Part shown: piece by piece, positions 24,828-35,455 of the stretch
Numbering within the stretch: the first letter of the stretch is position 1
Layout of the letters: each line of letters begins with the position of its first letter
NCBI GenBank assembly: GCA_903911825.1
Contig: CAIWFB010000324.1
Coordinates: 1 to 42,077, forward strand
DNA from: an uncultured Verrucomicrobia subdivision 3 bacterium
GTDB taxonomy: Bacteria; Verrucomicrobiota; Verrucomicrobiia; Limisphaerales; UBA11358
Length of the DNA: 42,077 nt
Reading direction: 5' to 3'
Notes under the pieces: generated by a model
What the model saw: the letters and a program-made list of their open reading frames with translations, nothing else
What the model was told of the DNA's origin: nothing
Database searches by the model: none
Made by a program: the position numbers and the translations under genes

Positions 24828-25588
24828 GGCAGCGGAAATTTCTTCAGTCCCGTGCGCTGGAGAAATAAGTTCAGCACGAAGAGCGGATTGTTGCGCAAGT
24901 AACGCTTCCACAAGCGACGCGGCTCGCAGCACAGGCGATAAAACCATTCCAGCCCCGTGCGCTGCATCCAACGCGGGGCTTGCGAGATGCGGCCGCTATG
25001 GAAATCAAACGCCGCGCCCACGCCGACCATGAGCGTCACGTCGAGTTGCGGTAGAAATTCCGCCATGAATTTTTCCTGTTTCGGCGTGCTCAAACCCACC
25101 CACAACATATCCGGTTGCACCACGCGAATCTGTTCCTGCAGCGCTTTGACTTCCGTTTCATTCAGCGCCCGGAACGGCGGCGTGTAGGTGCCCACGACTT
25201 GTAGCTCGGGAAATTTTGCTTTCAACTTCCGCGCCAATAATTCTGCCACGCCGTCCGCCCCGCCGTAAAAGAAATGTTTGCAGCCGCTAGTTTCGCTCCA
25301 CGCGCAAACGTCCAGCATCAGATCAGGACCATAGACGCGGGTCATCTCGCGATGGCCGTCCAATTTACCCGCCCACACCATCGGCATGCCGTCGGGCGTG
25401 CAGAGAAAAGCGCCGTTGAGAATTTTTTTGAAGGCTGAATCATCCTGCGCTTCCATCACGCCGTGCACGCCGGTCACGCAGATGTAGCCCTTGCGCCGCT
25501 CGCGCACGGCGGCGGCGATAGCCTCCAGCGCCGTCCGCAGATTGAGGACGCTAAGGCCGACACCGAGCACATTGACACGCTTCGTCAT
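24824..25588 (-). CDS. WecG/TagA/CpsF-family glycosyltransferase
   Basis: A 254-residue GT26 enzyme. Family landmarks are VTGVHGVMEAQDD, TPDGMPMVW (37-75 region), RVYGPDLM, HFFYGGADGVAE, PDMLWVGLSTPKQE and the C-terminal basic segment RTGLEWFYRLCCEPRRLWKR, which associates with the membrane. Relatives transfer N-acetylmannosamine or its acid to lipid-linked GlcNAc, giving the second sugar of surface polymers. It is the first gene of the long minus-strand EPS/exosortase block and is divergent from the GT4 gene at 25669, with 80 bases between. Confidence 0.93.
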   Translation of the reverse strand: MTKRVNVLGVGLSVLNLRTALEAIAAAVRERRKGYICVTGVHGVMEAQDDSAFKKILNGAFLCTPDGMPMVWAGKLDGHREMTRVYGPDLMLDVCAWSETSGCKHFFYGGADGVAELLARKLKAKFPELQVVGTYTPPFRALNETEVKALQEQIRVVQPDMLWVGLSTPKQEKFMAEFLPQLDVTLMVGVGAAFDFHSGRISQAPRWMQRTGLEWFYRLCCEPRRLWKRYLRNNPLFVLNLFLQRTGLKKFPLP

Positions 25589-25606
25589 TTACGAGTTACG
25601 ATTGGG

Positions 25607-25650
25607 GATTTACGATTTCAAAATTCGCACGGCGCGTAAACCGTTAAATC
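25607..25650. repeat. Intergenic repeat related to the one upstream of folP
   Basis: GATTTACGATTT (25607-25618) and GGCGCGTAAACCGTTAAATC (25631-25650) form an imperfect inverted repeat that shares GGCGCGTAAA and the TTTACGAT word with 17982-18023. It lies in the divergent promoter region between the WecG-type and GT4 genes. Confidence 0.45.
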
Positions 25651-25668
25651 AACCGCCGTGAATCAGAA

Positions 25669-26859
25669 ATGAAACTGCTCGTCTTTGCGCACACGCCGCC
25701 GCCACACCATGGCCAAAGTTACATGGTGCAACTGATGCTGGCTGGCTTGGGTGGTGATTGCCGGCAAGCGCGCACGCCGAATCCCTTTGGCATCGAATGT
25801 TATCACGTCAACGCCCGCTTCTCGCGTGGACTTTCGGACGTCGGCGAATTTCAGGGCACAAAAATTTTCCTCATCTTCTGGTTTTGCGCGCAAGCCCTCT
25901 GGCTGCGGTTCCGTTACGGCGTCAAAAATTTCTATTACGTTCCCGCGCCCGGCAAGCGCGTGGCGTTGTATCGTGACTGGCTGGTGATGTTCCTGTGCCG
26001 CCCGTTTTTCAAACACGTCATTCTCCACTGGCACGCCGCCGGATTGGCGAAATGGCTGGAAACCGAAACTACCATCAGTTCGCGGTCCGCAACATATCGG
26101 GCGTTTCGGCCCGTGGATTTGAGCATTGTGCTCTCGCGTTACAATGTGGCCGATGCGGAGAAACTATTATCCCGCCAGATCCGCGTGGTGAACAACGGCA
26201 TTCCTGATCCGTGTCCGGATTTTGAGAAAACCTTACTCGCTTACCGGCGCGATCGTTTCGTAGCGCGCAAACGGATTTTTGCCGGTGAACCTTCGCCAGC
26301 GATGACGGTGAAAGTTTTATTTCTGGCCCACTGCACGCGGGAGAAAGGCCTGTTCGCGGCTGTCGAAGCGGTGGTGCTCGCCAATCGCGAACTCATTGCT
26401 CGCCAGTTGCCGGTGAAGCTGGTGCTGTCCGTGGCGGGTAACTTTGTGACGACTGACGAGCAGGCAGATTTCCTGCAACTGCGGGAGAATGCCGAGGTCG
26501 CCGCCGTGGTGCAGCCGGTCGGGTTTGTTTCAGGTGAACGCAAAACAGAATTGTTGCGCGAAGCGGATCTATTTTTGTTCCCCACGCGTTATCTCGGTGA
26601 AAATCAGCCGGTGAATTTGATCGAGGCGATGGCGTTCGGGCTGCCTTTGGTCACCACGCGTTGGCGTTCGTTGCCCGAGATGTTGCCGCCAAATTATCCC
26701 GGTCTGGTGGATGGCCAAAACCCAGCCGAAATCGCCAGCGCCATCCTCAAAGTTCTCGCGATCAAGAGTGGCGAGCAGGCACGCGAACATTTCACCAACC
26801 ACTTCACCATGGAACAGCATCTCACCGCGCTGGCGGCGGCGCTGCGCAGTGTGGAATAG
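25669..26859 (+). CDS. Glycosyltransferase family 4/1
   Basis: A 396-residue GT-B enzyme. The N-terminal domain begins MKLLVFAHTPPPHHGQSYMV, with the acceptor-side glycine-histidine region. The C-terminal nucleotide-sugar domain shows KVLFLAHCTREKGLFAAVEA and the donor motif DLFLFPTRYLGENQPVNLIE, with the E-x7-E pattern continuing into AMAFGLPLVTTRW. It is first in the plus-strand part of the polysaccharide region; donor and linkage cannot be told. Confidence 0.9.
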   Translation: MKLLVFAHTPPPHHGQSYMVQLMLAGLGGDCRQARTPNPFGIECYHVNARFSRGLSDVGEFQGTKIFLIFWFCAQALWLRFRYGVKNFYYVPAPGKRVALYRDWLVMFLCRPFFKHVILHWHAAGLAKWLETETTISSRSATYRAFRPVDLSIVLSRYNVADAEKLLSRQIRVVNNGIPDPCPDFEKTLLAYRRDRFVARKRIFAGEPSPAMTVKVLFLAHCTREKGLFAAVEAVVLANRELIARQLPVKLVLSVAGNFVTTDEQADFLQLRENAEVAAVVQPVGFVSGERKTELLREADLFLFPTRYLGENQPVNLIEAMAFGLPLVTTRWRSLPEMLPPNYPGLVDGQNPAEIASAILKVLAIKSGEQAREHFTNHFTMEQHLTALAAALRSVE

Positions 26860-26931
26860 ATTTACGCTGGCCGTTTTCCAAATTACGATGGCACAGGTTT
26901 GCCACTCGCAAATCTCTAATCGCAAAACCAA

Positions 26932-28581
<1,650 letters not shown>

Positions 28582-28635
28582 GTTTTAGCCGTTGCGTTGA
28601 ATGGAATAGCCTTTAGGATTGTGCAGATTTTTTTG

Positions 28636-30861
28636 ATGCCCTCGACAAACCCAGTTTTTATTGTTGGCGTATTTCGCTCCGGCACCTCATTGCTGTGTTC
28701 GCTGCTGAATCAAAATCCCCAGATTGCCTTGATGTATGAGTGCGACGTGTGGAATTTTCCGCGGCCATTGTTAAACACCCGTTTCCGGCGCAACTGGGCG
28801 GAACGGATCGAATTCTACAACCAGGCGCTTTCGCGGCATCAGATGTTTTCTGCTGGGAGTTCCTCCAGCCTGCAAAAAATCCGCACGCCGCTAGACTTAT
28901 ATCGCACTTTTGGTGAACGCAAAGGGGCAACGGTTAGCGGTGAAAAATCGCCATTTTACTGCGATCGTCTGGAGCAATTACATAAGCAATATCCCAACGC
29001 CTTCTTCATTCTGGTCTGGCGCGATCCCGTGGAAATCTACCGCAGTTTGCTCAAAGCTGGCCAAACCTCGCGCTTCTTCGGCAAGCCGGGGATGTTGAGC
29101 CGGATGATTTACCATCAGGAAGAAGCCATTCATCAAGCAGCCCGGATTGAGAATAAGGGTGCCAAAATATTTCGCGTTGATTATGCCGCGCTGGTTGACC
29201 ACACGGAAACTGTCTGTCGCGACCTTAGCGCCTTTCTTGGCGTGGCTTTTGATGTGCAGATGTTAGAGTTGAACAAGGCAGATTTGTCGTCAATCTATAA
29301 AGCTCCGCATCATGCTTACCTGCGCCGGGGCATCATTGAACGGCAAAAATATGCCAAGGAACTGGTGCCGCCCGCCGTCGTTAAAAAACTGGAGCGCTAT
29401 CGCCATCGCTGGGAACGACTCCAAGCCAAATGGCTTAAACCTTCTGCGGCAGGCGAATCGGTTGAACCAGGTTTTCTGGAGCTCGGTTACCACAATGTCG
29501 TGGGCAAAGGACTGACCTTCTACGATTCTGGCGTGCGTGCGGGCTTTGAATTTTTGCCGTTGGTTTGGTTGCGGGTGTATCGGCTGCTCAAAACCTGGGT
29601 GGTCAATCCGCCCTCCGGAACCGTGGATGAAAAAACTTCCTTGCTCAAGGATCTCAAAAATCATTGGCTGACGATTGTGGTTTCTGCCCTGTTGTTTTGG
29701 CTGGTGGCCATGCTTCATAAGCAGGCGAATCCGCACCTGATGTTCATTCTGTTTTACGCGATTCCTTGCGCCATCCTGGCCTTGGTAGTCAATACGCGTT
29801 GGGCCACCCTGTTCGTGCTGGCAAGCGCTTTTCTGGCCCCGCTCATCCAATACGAGGGAGATGCCGATTACCAGAACCCCGGAGTTTTTACTTGGAATTT
29901 CGTAACCCGCTTTATTTTGCTGGAGGTTTTTATCCTAACGCTTGGTCGGATCCGACTGGAATCTTCGCGCATGGATATTTTAGAGAAAAGCGGTGGGAGC
30001 ATTCACCCGACCCCGGCTAACGACTTGAAATTTTCCATCATCACCCCCAGTTTTCGCAATTCCGCGTGGCTCAAGCTTTGCATCGCCTCCGTGGCGGATC
30101 AGCAGGGCGTCGAGTATGAGCACATTGTGCAAGATTCCTGCTCCGACGACGGCACACTGGATTGGTTGCCGCAGGATCAGCGTGTGAAAGCGTTCATCGA
30201 AAAAGATGGCGGGATGTATGACGCGGTGAATCGCGGTTATCGCCGCGCCACCGGCGACATCCTCGCGTATCTGAATTGCGACGAGCAATATCTCCCCGGC
30301 GCACTCGCCACGGTGAAAAAATTCTTCGAGGAAAATCCAGAAGTCGAAGTCCTCTTCGCCGGCAGCATCGTCACCGATGGGGGCGGGAACTATAATTGCC
30401 ACCGCCACGCGCTCGTGCCCAACGTTCGGCACATCTGGTTCCGCTTTCCCGTGTTGACCAGCTCCATTTTTATTCGCCGCAAAGTTATTGCTGAACGGGG
30501 GCTGTTCTTCGACACCAAATGGCGTGATCTCGGCGATTTTCACTGGGCGCTCGCCTTGATGAGAAATCAAGTTCCCATGGCGGTGAGTAATGAATTCACC
30601 TCTACCTTCGCCGACACTGGTGACAACATGAATCTCAAGCCCAACGCCATTCGCGAGAAAAACGCGACCAACGAAATGGCGCCCGCTTGGGTGCGCGCCT
30701 TGAAACCGTTGTGGGTTTTCAGTCATCGCGTGCGGCGGCTGTTTCACGGCCATTTCAATCTCAAGCCCACCAGCTACGCCATTTACACCAAGGCCAGCCC
30801 CGCGCAGCGAGTGACGGTGGATGTGCCTAAGCCCTCCCCGATCTGGTGGAATCGAATCTAA
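28636..30861 (+). CDS. Sulfotransferase - membrane domain - GT2 glycosyltransferase fusion
   Basis: A 741-residue three-part protein. Residues 1-300 are a sulfotransferase: the PAPS 5'-phosphosulfate loop FIVGVFRSGTSLLCSLLN (8-25), the 3'-phosphate region FFILVWRDPVEIYRSLL, and LSAFLGVAF. Residues 340-441 hold four transmembrane helices ending FVTRFILLEVFILTLGRIR, resembling the helical sensor part of some membrane kinases. Residues 462-740 are a GT2 domain (KFSIITPSFRNSAWL, SCSDDGTLDWL, AYLNCDEQYLPGAL, FFDTKWRDLGDFHWAL). The ATG at 28636 was preferred to a TTG at 28597 because it begins just before the first strand. It could both add a sugar and sulfate the same membrane glycan. No frameshift is needed to read it as one gene. 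Confidence 0.88.
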   Translation: MPSTNPVFIVGVFRSGTSLLCSLLNQNPQIALMYECDVWNFPRPLLNTRFRRNWAERIEFYNQALSRHQMFSAGSSSSLQKIRTPLDLYRTFGERKGATVSGEKSPFYCDRLEQLHKQYPNAFFILVWRDPVEIYRSLLKAGQTSRFFGKPGMLSRMIYHQEEAIHQAARIENKGAKIFRVDYAALVDHTETVCRDLSAFLGVAFDVQMLELNKADLSSIYKAPHHAYLRRGIIERQKYAKELVPPAVVKKLERYRHRWERLQAKWLKPSAAGESVEPGFLELGYHNVVGKGLTFYDSGVRAGFEFLPLVWLRVYRLLKTWVVNPPSGTVDEKTSLLKDLKNHWLTIVVSALLFWLVAMLHKQANPHLMFILFYAIPCAILALVVNTRWATLFVLASAFLAPLIQYEGDADYQNPGVFTWNFVTRFILLEVFILTLGRIRLESSRMDILEKSGGSIHPTPANDLKFSIITPSFRNSAWLKLCIASVADQQGVEYEHIVQDSCSDDGTLDWLPQDQRVKAFIEKDGGMYDAVNRGYRRATGDILAYLNCDEQYLPGALATVKKFFEENPEVEVLFAGSIVTDGGGNYNCHRHALVPNVRHIWFRFPVLTSSIFIRRKVIAERGLFFDTKWRDLGDFHWALALMRNQVPMAVSNEFTSTFADTGDNMNLKPNAIREKNATNEMAPAWVRALKPLWVFSHRVRRLFHGHFNLKPTSYAIYTKASPAQRVTVDVPKPSPIWWNRI

Positions 30862-30868
30862 ACGCAGC

Positions 30869-32119
30869 ATGAAAGTCCTGCTCTCTGCGTATTCTTGTTT
30901 CCCCTGCAAAACTTCCGAGCCGGGCAACGCGTGGCGTGCCATCAACGAAGCTCTCAAGGAACACGAAGTCTGGGTCGTGATCGCTGACGCCCATCAATAC
31001 CGCGAATTGACCGAGCCGGTGCTCCGGAAAAATCCCCTGCCGAATTTTCATCCCATCTTTCACGCGCTACCACCCGCATTGCAGTGGTTGAGCCGCCGTT
31101 CCGCCACCACCGCGATTTACTATCATCTCTGGCAGGAAAGTTTGCGCAGCGTCGTGCGCGAGTTGCACCAGAATGTGAAATTCGACCTCGTGCATCACGT
31201 CACCTACGGCCGCTACTGGTCGCCGAGCGGACTGCGCGAATTAAATCTTCCCTTCATCTGGGGACCCGTTGGTGCTGCGGAAACGCCCCCGGCTGAATTC
31301 GTCTCCGAACTGCCCTTGCGCTATCGCCTCATCGAAACCGCGCGCGATGGCGCCCGTAATTTCTGCGAACAAACCGCCGCGCTCCGCGAAACGGCCGCCG
31401 CCGCGACCATCGCCATTGGTGTCACCCGCGAAAGTTGCGCCGCCCTCAAACGTCTCGGTGCTCCGCGCGTCGAACAGATGCCGCAGCTCGCGCTCACGGA
31501 CGAAGATCTCGCACAATTCGCCGCGCTGCCCAGTCCGCCCGCTGGTCCGCTCCGCGCCATTTGCGTGGGCCGCCACGTGCATTGGAAAGGTTTTTACCTC
31601 GCCATCCGCGCCTTCGCCGAATTCGCCAAAAATAATTCCGACGCCGAATTGTGGATTGTCAACGACGGCCCGTTCCGTGGTGAATTGGAAAAAACCGCCG
31701 CGCAAACCGGCGTCGCGTCGCGCGTGAAATTTCTCGGCACGCTGCCGAAATACTCTGACGTCCTGGCGCGACTCGGCCAATCTCACGTCCTCCTGCACCC
31801 CGCGTTGCACGAAGGTTTTGGCAACGTCTGCATGGAAGCGATGGCCGCTGGCCGCCCCGTCGCGTGCCTCGACATCGGCGGCCCCGCCTCACAAATCACG
31901 CCGGAAACCGGGTTCGCCGCGCCCGCCACGAATCCCGCCGAAGCCGTGACTGCCCTCGCGAAATTTTTGGAGAAGATTGATCGCGACCGCGCCTTGCTCG
32001 CCCGCATGTCCGCCGCCGCGCGCGCCCATGTGGCAAAAAATTACACCATGCGCCGGGTCAACGCGCAGATGCGGGATTTTTATGCAGAAGCGGTGGCACA
32101 GCATCCCCGCCGAAATTAG
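30869..32119 (+). CDS. Glycosyltransferase family 4
   Basis: A 416-residue GT-B enzyme starting MKVLLSAYSCFPCKTSEPGN at the ATG 30869, 7 bases after the fusion gene; the longer frame upstream overlaps that gene. The motifs are FIWGPVGAAETPP, AICVGRHVHWKGFYLAIRAF (donor domain start), FLGTLPKYSDV and the E-x7-E motif HEGFGNVCMEAMAAGRPV. It ends in a convergent overlap with yajQ. The sugar is unknown. Confidence 0.92.
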   Translation: MKVLLSAYSCFPCKTSEPGNAWRAINEALKEHEVWVVIADAHQYRELTEPVLRKNPLPNFHPIFHALPPALQWLSRRSATTAIYYHLWQESLRSVVRELHQNVKFDLVHHVTYGRYWSPSGLRELNLPFIWGPVGAAETPPAEFVSELPLRYRLIETARDGARNFCEQTAALRETAAAATIAIGVTRESCAALKRLGAPRVEQMPQLALTDEDLAQFAALPSPPAGPLRAICVGRHVHWKGFYLAIRAFAEFAKNNSDAELWIVNDGPFRGELEKTAAQTGVASRVKFLGTLPKYSDVLARLGQSHVLLHPALHEGFGNVCMEAMAAGRPVACLDIGGPASQITPETGFAAPATNPAEAVTALAKFLEKIDRDRALLARMSAAARAHVAKNYTMRRVNAQMRDFYAEAVAQHPRRN

Positions 32120-32601
32120 TCGCGGAAATTCACAAACTGCACGGCTACGGAAAATTCTTTCGCCCGCACGGCGGCGATGACCGCTTGCAGATCATCGCGG
32201 CTCTTGCCTTGCACGCGCACTTCATCGCCTTGGATTTGCGTCGTCACTTTCAGTTTGGCTTCACGGATGAAACTGGCAATCTCCTTGGCCACACTGCTTT
32301 CGATGCCGTGCTTGATCTTGATGCTTTGACGCGCGTGACCGAGCGGCGAAATATCAGGGTCGCGTTGCTCAATGCTTTTCATGGAAATACCGCGCTTGGC
32401 TAATTTGCCGATAACAATTTCATTCAGTGTGCTGACTTTGAATTCGTTGTCCGCCGTCAGTTTGATCTCGGTCTTTTCCAGAATGATCTCCCACTTACTG
32501 CTCTTGAAATCAAAGCGGTTGGCCAATTCTTTTTTGGCCTGATTGACGGCGTTTTCGATTTCCATCGAGTTGACCTGTGAAACAATGTCGAATGAAGGCA
32601 T
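32116..32601 (-). CDS. yajQ: YajQ-family nucleotide-binding protein
   Basis: A 161-residue cytosolic protein with the two ferredoxin-like folds of the family: MPSFDIVSQVNSMEIENAVN at the start, ELANRFDFKSSKWEI, SIKIKHGIESSVAKEIASFI, and GDEVRVQGKSRDDLQAVIA. The ATG at 32601 fits the family start. YajQ proteins bind nucleotides or tRNA, and a Xanthomonas member binds c-di-GMP and controls virulence genes. It is the only minus-strand gene in this part and its stop overlaps the end of the GT4 gene by 3 bases. Confidence 0.95.
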   Translation of the reverse strand: MPSFDIVSQVNSMEIENAVNQAKKELANRFDFKSSKWEIILEKTEIKLTADNEFKVSTLNEIVIGKLAKRGISMKSIEQRDPDISPLGHARQSIKIKHGIESSVAKEIASFIREAKLKVTTQIQGDEVRVQGKSRDDLQAVIAAVRAKEFSVAVQFVNFRD

Positions 32602-32708
32602 GGCGGGATATTGCCAAGTCCGGCGGGTTTTGTCATCAATTCGTGACGAGGATTGAGATTGAACCACTAGGCTTTTTTTGCCATCTTCCTTTATCTGAGG
32701 ACAAGTTT

Positions 32709-33434
32709 GTGATTCAAGAAGTAAAATCCAATAACGACATCGAGCCTTGCCTGACGGCGGTGATGCCGGTTTATAACGAAGCGGGCACGGTTGCTGAAGT
32801 CATCCAAGTGGTGCTGGCGCAGCGGCCGGTTCAGCAACTCATCATCGTGGACGACTGTTCGACGGATGGGACTTGGAACAAGCTCCAGCCGCTCGCTGAA
32901 AAAGAACCGCGCATCAAGCTCGTCCGCCACGAAAATAACCAAGGTAAAGGCGCTGCTCTGCGCACAGGCATTTCGCACGCGACATCAAAAATTGTCATCA
33001 TTCAGGACGCTGATCTGGAATACGATCCAGCGGAATATTATCGGCTCCTCGCGCCGATTATGTCCGGCAAGGCTGACGTGGTTTTTGGCTCGCGCTTTAT
33101 CGGTAGCGCGGGTGGTCATCGGGTTTTATATTACTGGCACTCGGTCGGCAATAACGTGCTGACGATGTGTTCCAATATGGCGACCGACTTGAATCTCACC
33201 GACATGGAGACCTGCTACAAGACGTTCCGCCGCGAAATCATCCAACAGATCAAAATCGAGGAAAACCGTTTCGGCTTTGAGCCGGAGATCACTGCGAAAG
33301 TAGCGAAGTTGAAAGTGCGGATTTACGAAGTTGGCATCTCCTATCACGGGCGCACTTACGCGGAAGGTAAAAAAATCGGTTGGCGCGACGGGTTTCGCGC
33401 GCTGTGGTGCATCTTCAAATACAATTTTTTTTGA
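32709..33434 (+). CDS. GT2 glycosyltransferase, dolichyl/polyprenyl-phosphate mannose synthase type
   Basis: A 241-residue soluble GT2 enzyme. Motifs: TAVMPVYNEAGTVAEVI, IIVDDCSTDGTW, KGAALRTGISHA, IQDADLEYDPAEY (metal-binding DAD) and DMETCYKTFRRE. A GTG at 32709 preceded by GAGGA (32697-32701) at 7 bases spacing decides the start; the longer frame upstream crosses yajQ. Members load a sugar onto polyprenyl phosphate for use by GT-C enzymes. The next gene, 17 bases downstream, is a GT-C-like membrane protein, a natural partner. Confidence 0.93.
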   Translation: MIQEVKSNNDIEPCLTAVMPVYNEAGTVAEVIQVVLAQRPVQQLIIVDDCSTDGTWNKLQPLAEKEPRIKLVRHENNQGKGAALRTGISHATSKIVIIQDADLEYDPAEYYRLLAPIMSGKADVVFGSRFIGSAGGHRVLYYWHSVGNNVLTMCSNMATDLNLTDMETCYKTFRREIIQQIKIEENRFGFEPEITAKVAKLKVRIYEVGISYHGRTYAEGKKIGWRDGFRALWCIFKYNFF

Positions 33435-33451
33435 AACCTACCAGAACCTCC

Positions 33452-35344
33452 ATGATTGGGCTGTTCTGGATCTGGCTTTGCGCCTGGCTGAACTTCACGG
33501 GTTGGTTCCTTTCCGCGCTGCATTTGATTAACGCTGCCGGCTATGTGATTTCGTTACTATTATTCATAGTCGGTTTCTGGTTTTGGCGAACACGTGCGGA
33601 GGTCGCAAATTTTTCAGGCAATGTGCGTAAAACATTCTCCCGCCGGTTTCGCCGCCCATTGCCAGTTATATTTTTGATCCTGACGGCTTTGGTTTTTGTT
33701 GGCGGAATACTTTATGCCCCGACCAATTTTGACGCGTTAACCTACCGGCTCCCGCGCATGTTGAACTGGCAGGCAGCTGGACATTGGTTATGGATTCCAA
33801 CCTTCAATGAGCGGATGAACTACTCTGGCGTAGCTTGGGAATGGATTGCCATGCCGCTTCTGGTGTTGACCCATTCTGACCGTGGAATGTTTTTGATCAA
33901 CGCGCTGGGTTTCGTGCTCCTGCCGGGATTACTATTTTCCATTTTCATACAACTAGGCGTGGCCCGCAAGGTGGCTTGGACTTGGATGTGGCTACTGCCA
34001 CTGGCTTACGGTTTTGTGACTCAGGCTGGTAGTATTGGGAACGATCTTACTGGGGCCTTATTTTGCCTATTGTCCGTCTATTTTGGCTTGCGAGCGAGAT
34101 GTTCCGGGCGGGCAAGTGATGTCTGGTGCGCCTTGCTGGCTGCCGGACTGTTGACGAGTGTCAAACTTTCCAATCTACCCCTAGCTTTACCGTGCCTCCT
34201 CGCCGTGTGGCCAGCCTTGGGACAGCTGCGGAAAAATTTGGCCGGTAGTCTGGGGGTGGCTGTGCTGGCCATTCTGGTTTCTGCGGTGCCCATCATGTTC
34301 TTGAATTACCAGAATACCGGTGGTTGGAATGGTGATCCGCAAAACAAATACCATATGCAGATCAAAAACCCGCTGGCGGCATTTTTGGGAAACAGCTTTC
34401 TGCTGGCGGAGCAATCACTCGTGCCACCCGTGCTGCCGTTTTCAAATATGATCAATCAACGGCTAACGGACGCATTGCCCGCATCGTTGTTGGAACAATT
34501 TCCCAGATTACGCGGAAATAAAATCAATGAGCTGCAGGGTGAAGAGGGCGCCGCCCTTGGGCTGGGGATCACGCTTCCTCTACTAATCATCCTAGGCTTA
34601 ACAGTCTTTCGATTCAGGCAGGTTGGTTCGATGTTTCCAGTTCGCGTCTTACTGCCGCCGGTAGTTCTGGCGACGTGGCTCGCTACGCTATTCTTTTTGG
34701 TAAAAATTGGATCGGAAGCTGGGCCTAGATTGCTCTTGCCCTATTATTCACTAGCCATCGTTCCCCTTCTTTTATTGCCAGCACAAAAATCATTGTTACG
34801 TCTGCGCGGGTGGCGGGTTTTTTTGGTGCTGCTGGCGCTGCTGGCATCTCCTCTTCTAGTTCTGTCCATTTCACGCCCCTTGTGGCCGGCTCAATGCGTG
34901 TCAGCAAAGTTGGCGCAAAATTACCCTGAAAACAAAATGTTGCAACGACTCGCCACCACCTACGAAGCTTACGCTCATCGCAACGACCTGCTTGCACCCC
35001 TGCGTTTAGGCTTGCCAGATACTGCGGTTGAACTCGGTTTTATCGCCAGCTCAAATGATACTGATTACTCGTTGTGGCGGCCCTTCGGGCAGCGAAAAGT
35101 CAAATATCTCAGGCATGATTCCTACCACTTTTTACAGGCACCGGGCGAAACGGAATGGGTTCTCATCAAGCAAAATATCTGGCCGGAAATCAGCGCCACT
35201 CCACTACCAGATTGGGCGCGGACTCATCACGCAAAAATCACCTTGGTCCGGCCGATCATAACCTTAGTTTCTTGGGGTTCAGAAGACTGGCTCCTGTTGC
35301 AATTTGACAAATCAGACCCCGTAGCGGCCACTGCCAGTCATTGA
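33452..35344 (+). CDS. Polytopic GT-C-like membrane protein
   Basis: A 630-residue protein with about ten to twelve transmembrane helices in residues 1-480 and a soluble tail. The first loop has APTNFDALTYRLPRMLNWQA, with the acidic residue where GT39-like enzymes keep their catalytic Asp, and NERMNYSGVAWEW. This pattern belongs to uncharacterised glycosyltransferase-like proteins of polysaccharide loci. The ATG at 33452 gives a hydrophobic N-terminus (MIGLFWIWLCAWLNF); the upstream frame overlaps the GT2 gene. It probably uses the polyprenyl-linked sugar made by the preceding enzyme. The gene uses more A/T-ending codons than its neighbours, which may mark transfer. Confidence 0.8.
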   Translation: MIGLFWIWLCAWLNFTGWFLSALHLINAAGYVISLLLFIVGFWFWRTRAEVANFSGNVRKTFSRRFRRPLPVIFLILTALVFVGGILYAPTNFDALTYRLPRMLNWQAAGHWLWIPTFNERMNYSGVAWEWIAMPLLVLTHSDRGMFLINALGFVLLPGLLFSIFIQLGVARKVAWTWMWLLPLAYGFVTQAGSIGNDLTGALFCLLSVYFGLRARCSGRASDVWCALLAAGLLTSVKLSNLPLALPCLLAVWPALGQLRKNLAGSLGVAVLAILVSAVPIMFLNYQNTGGWNGDPQNKYHMQIKNPLAAFLGNSFLLAEQSLVPPVLPFSNMINQRLTDALPASLLEQFPRLRGNKINELQGEEGAALGLGITLPLLIILGLTVFRFRQVGSMFPVRVLLPPVVLATWLATLFFLVKIGSEAGPRLLLPYYSLAIVPLLLLPAQKSLLRLRGWRVFLVLLALLASPLLVLSISRPLWPAQCVSAKLAQNYPENKMLQRLATTYEAYAHRNDLLAPLRLGLPDTAVELGFIASSNDTDYSLWRPFGQRKVKYLRHDSYHFLQAPGETEWVLIKQNIWPEISATPLPDWARTHHAKITLVRPIITLVSWGSEDWLLLQFDKSDPVAATASH

Positions 35345-35455
35345 AAAAACTCTACCTTGTGCCCGTAACCCGCTTGTCAGTAATAACTTTTTTCCGCAAT
35401 ATCACTGCAAGCTATCCGCTACCAGCGGTTTTTTGCGTGGCTCTAAAAAAATATT

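Noticed and set aside
29980-30957. 325-codon minus-strand frame opposite the GT2 domain
   Set aside because: It is antisense to a conserved domain and has no recognisable domain of its own.
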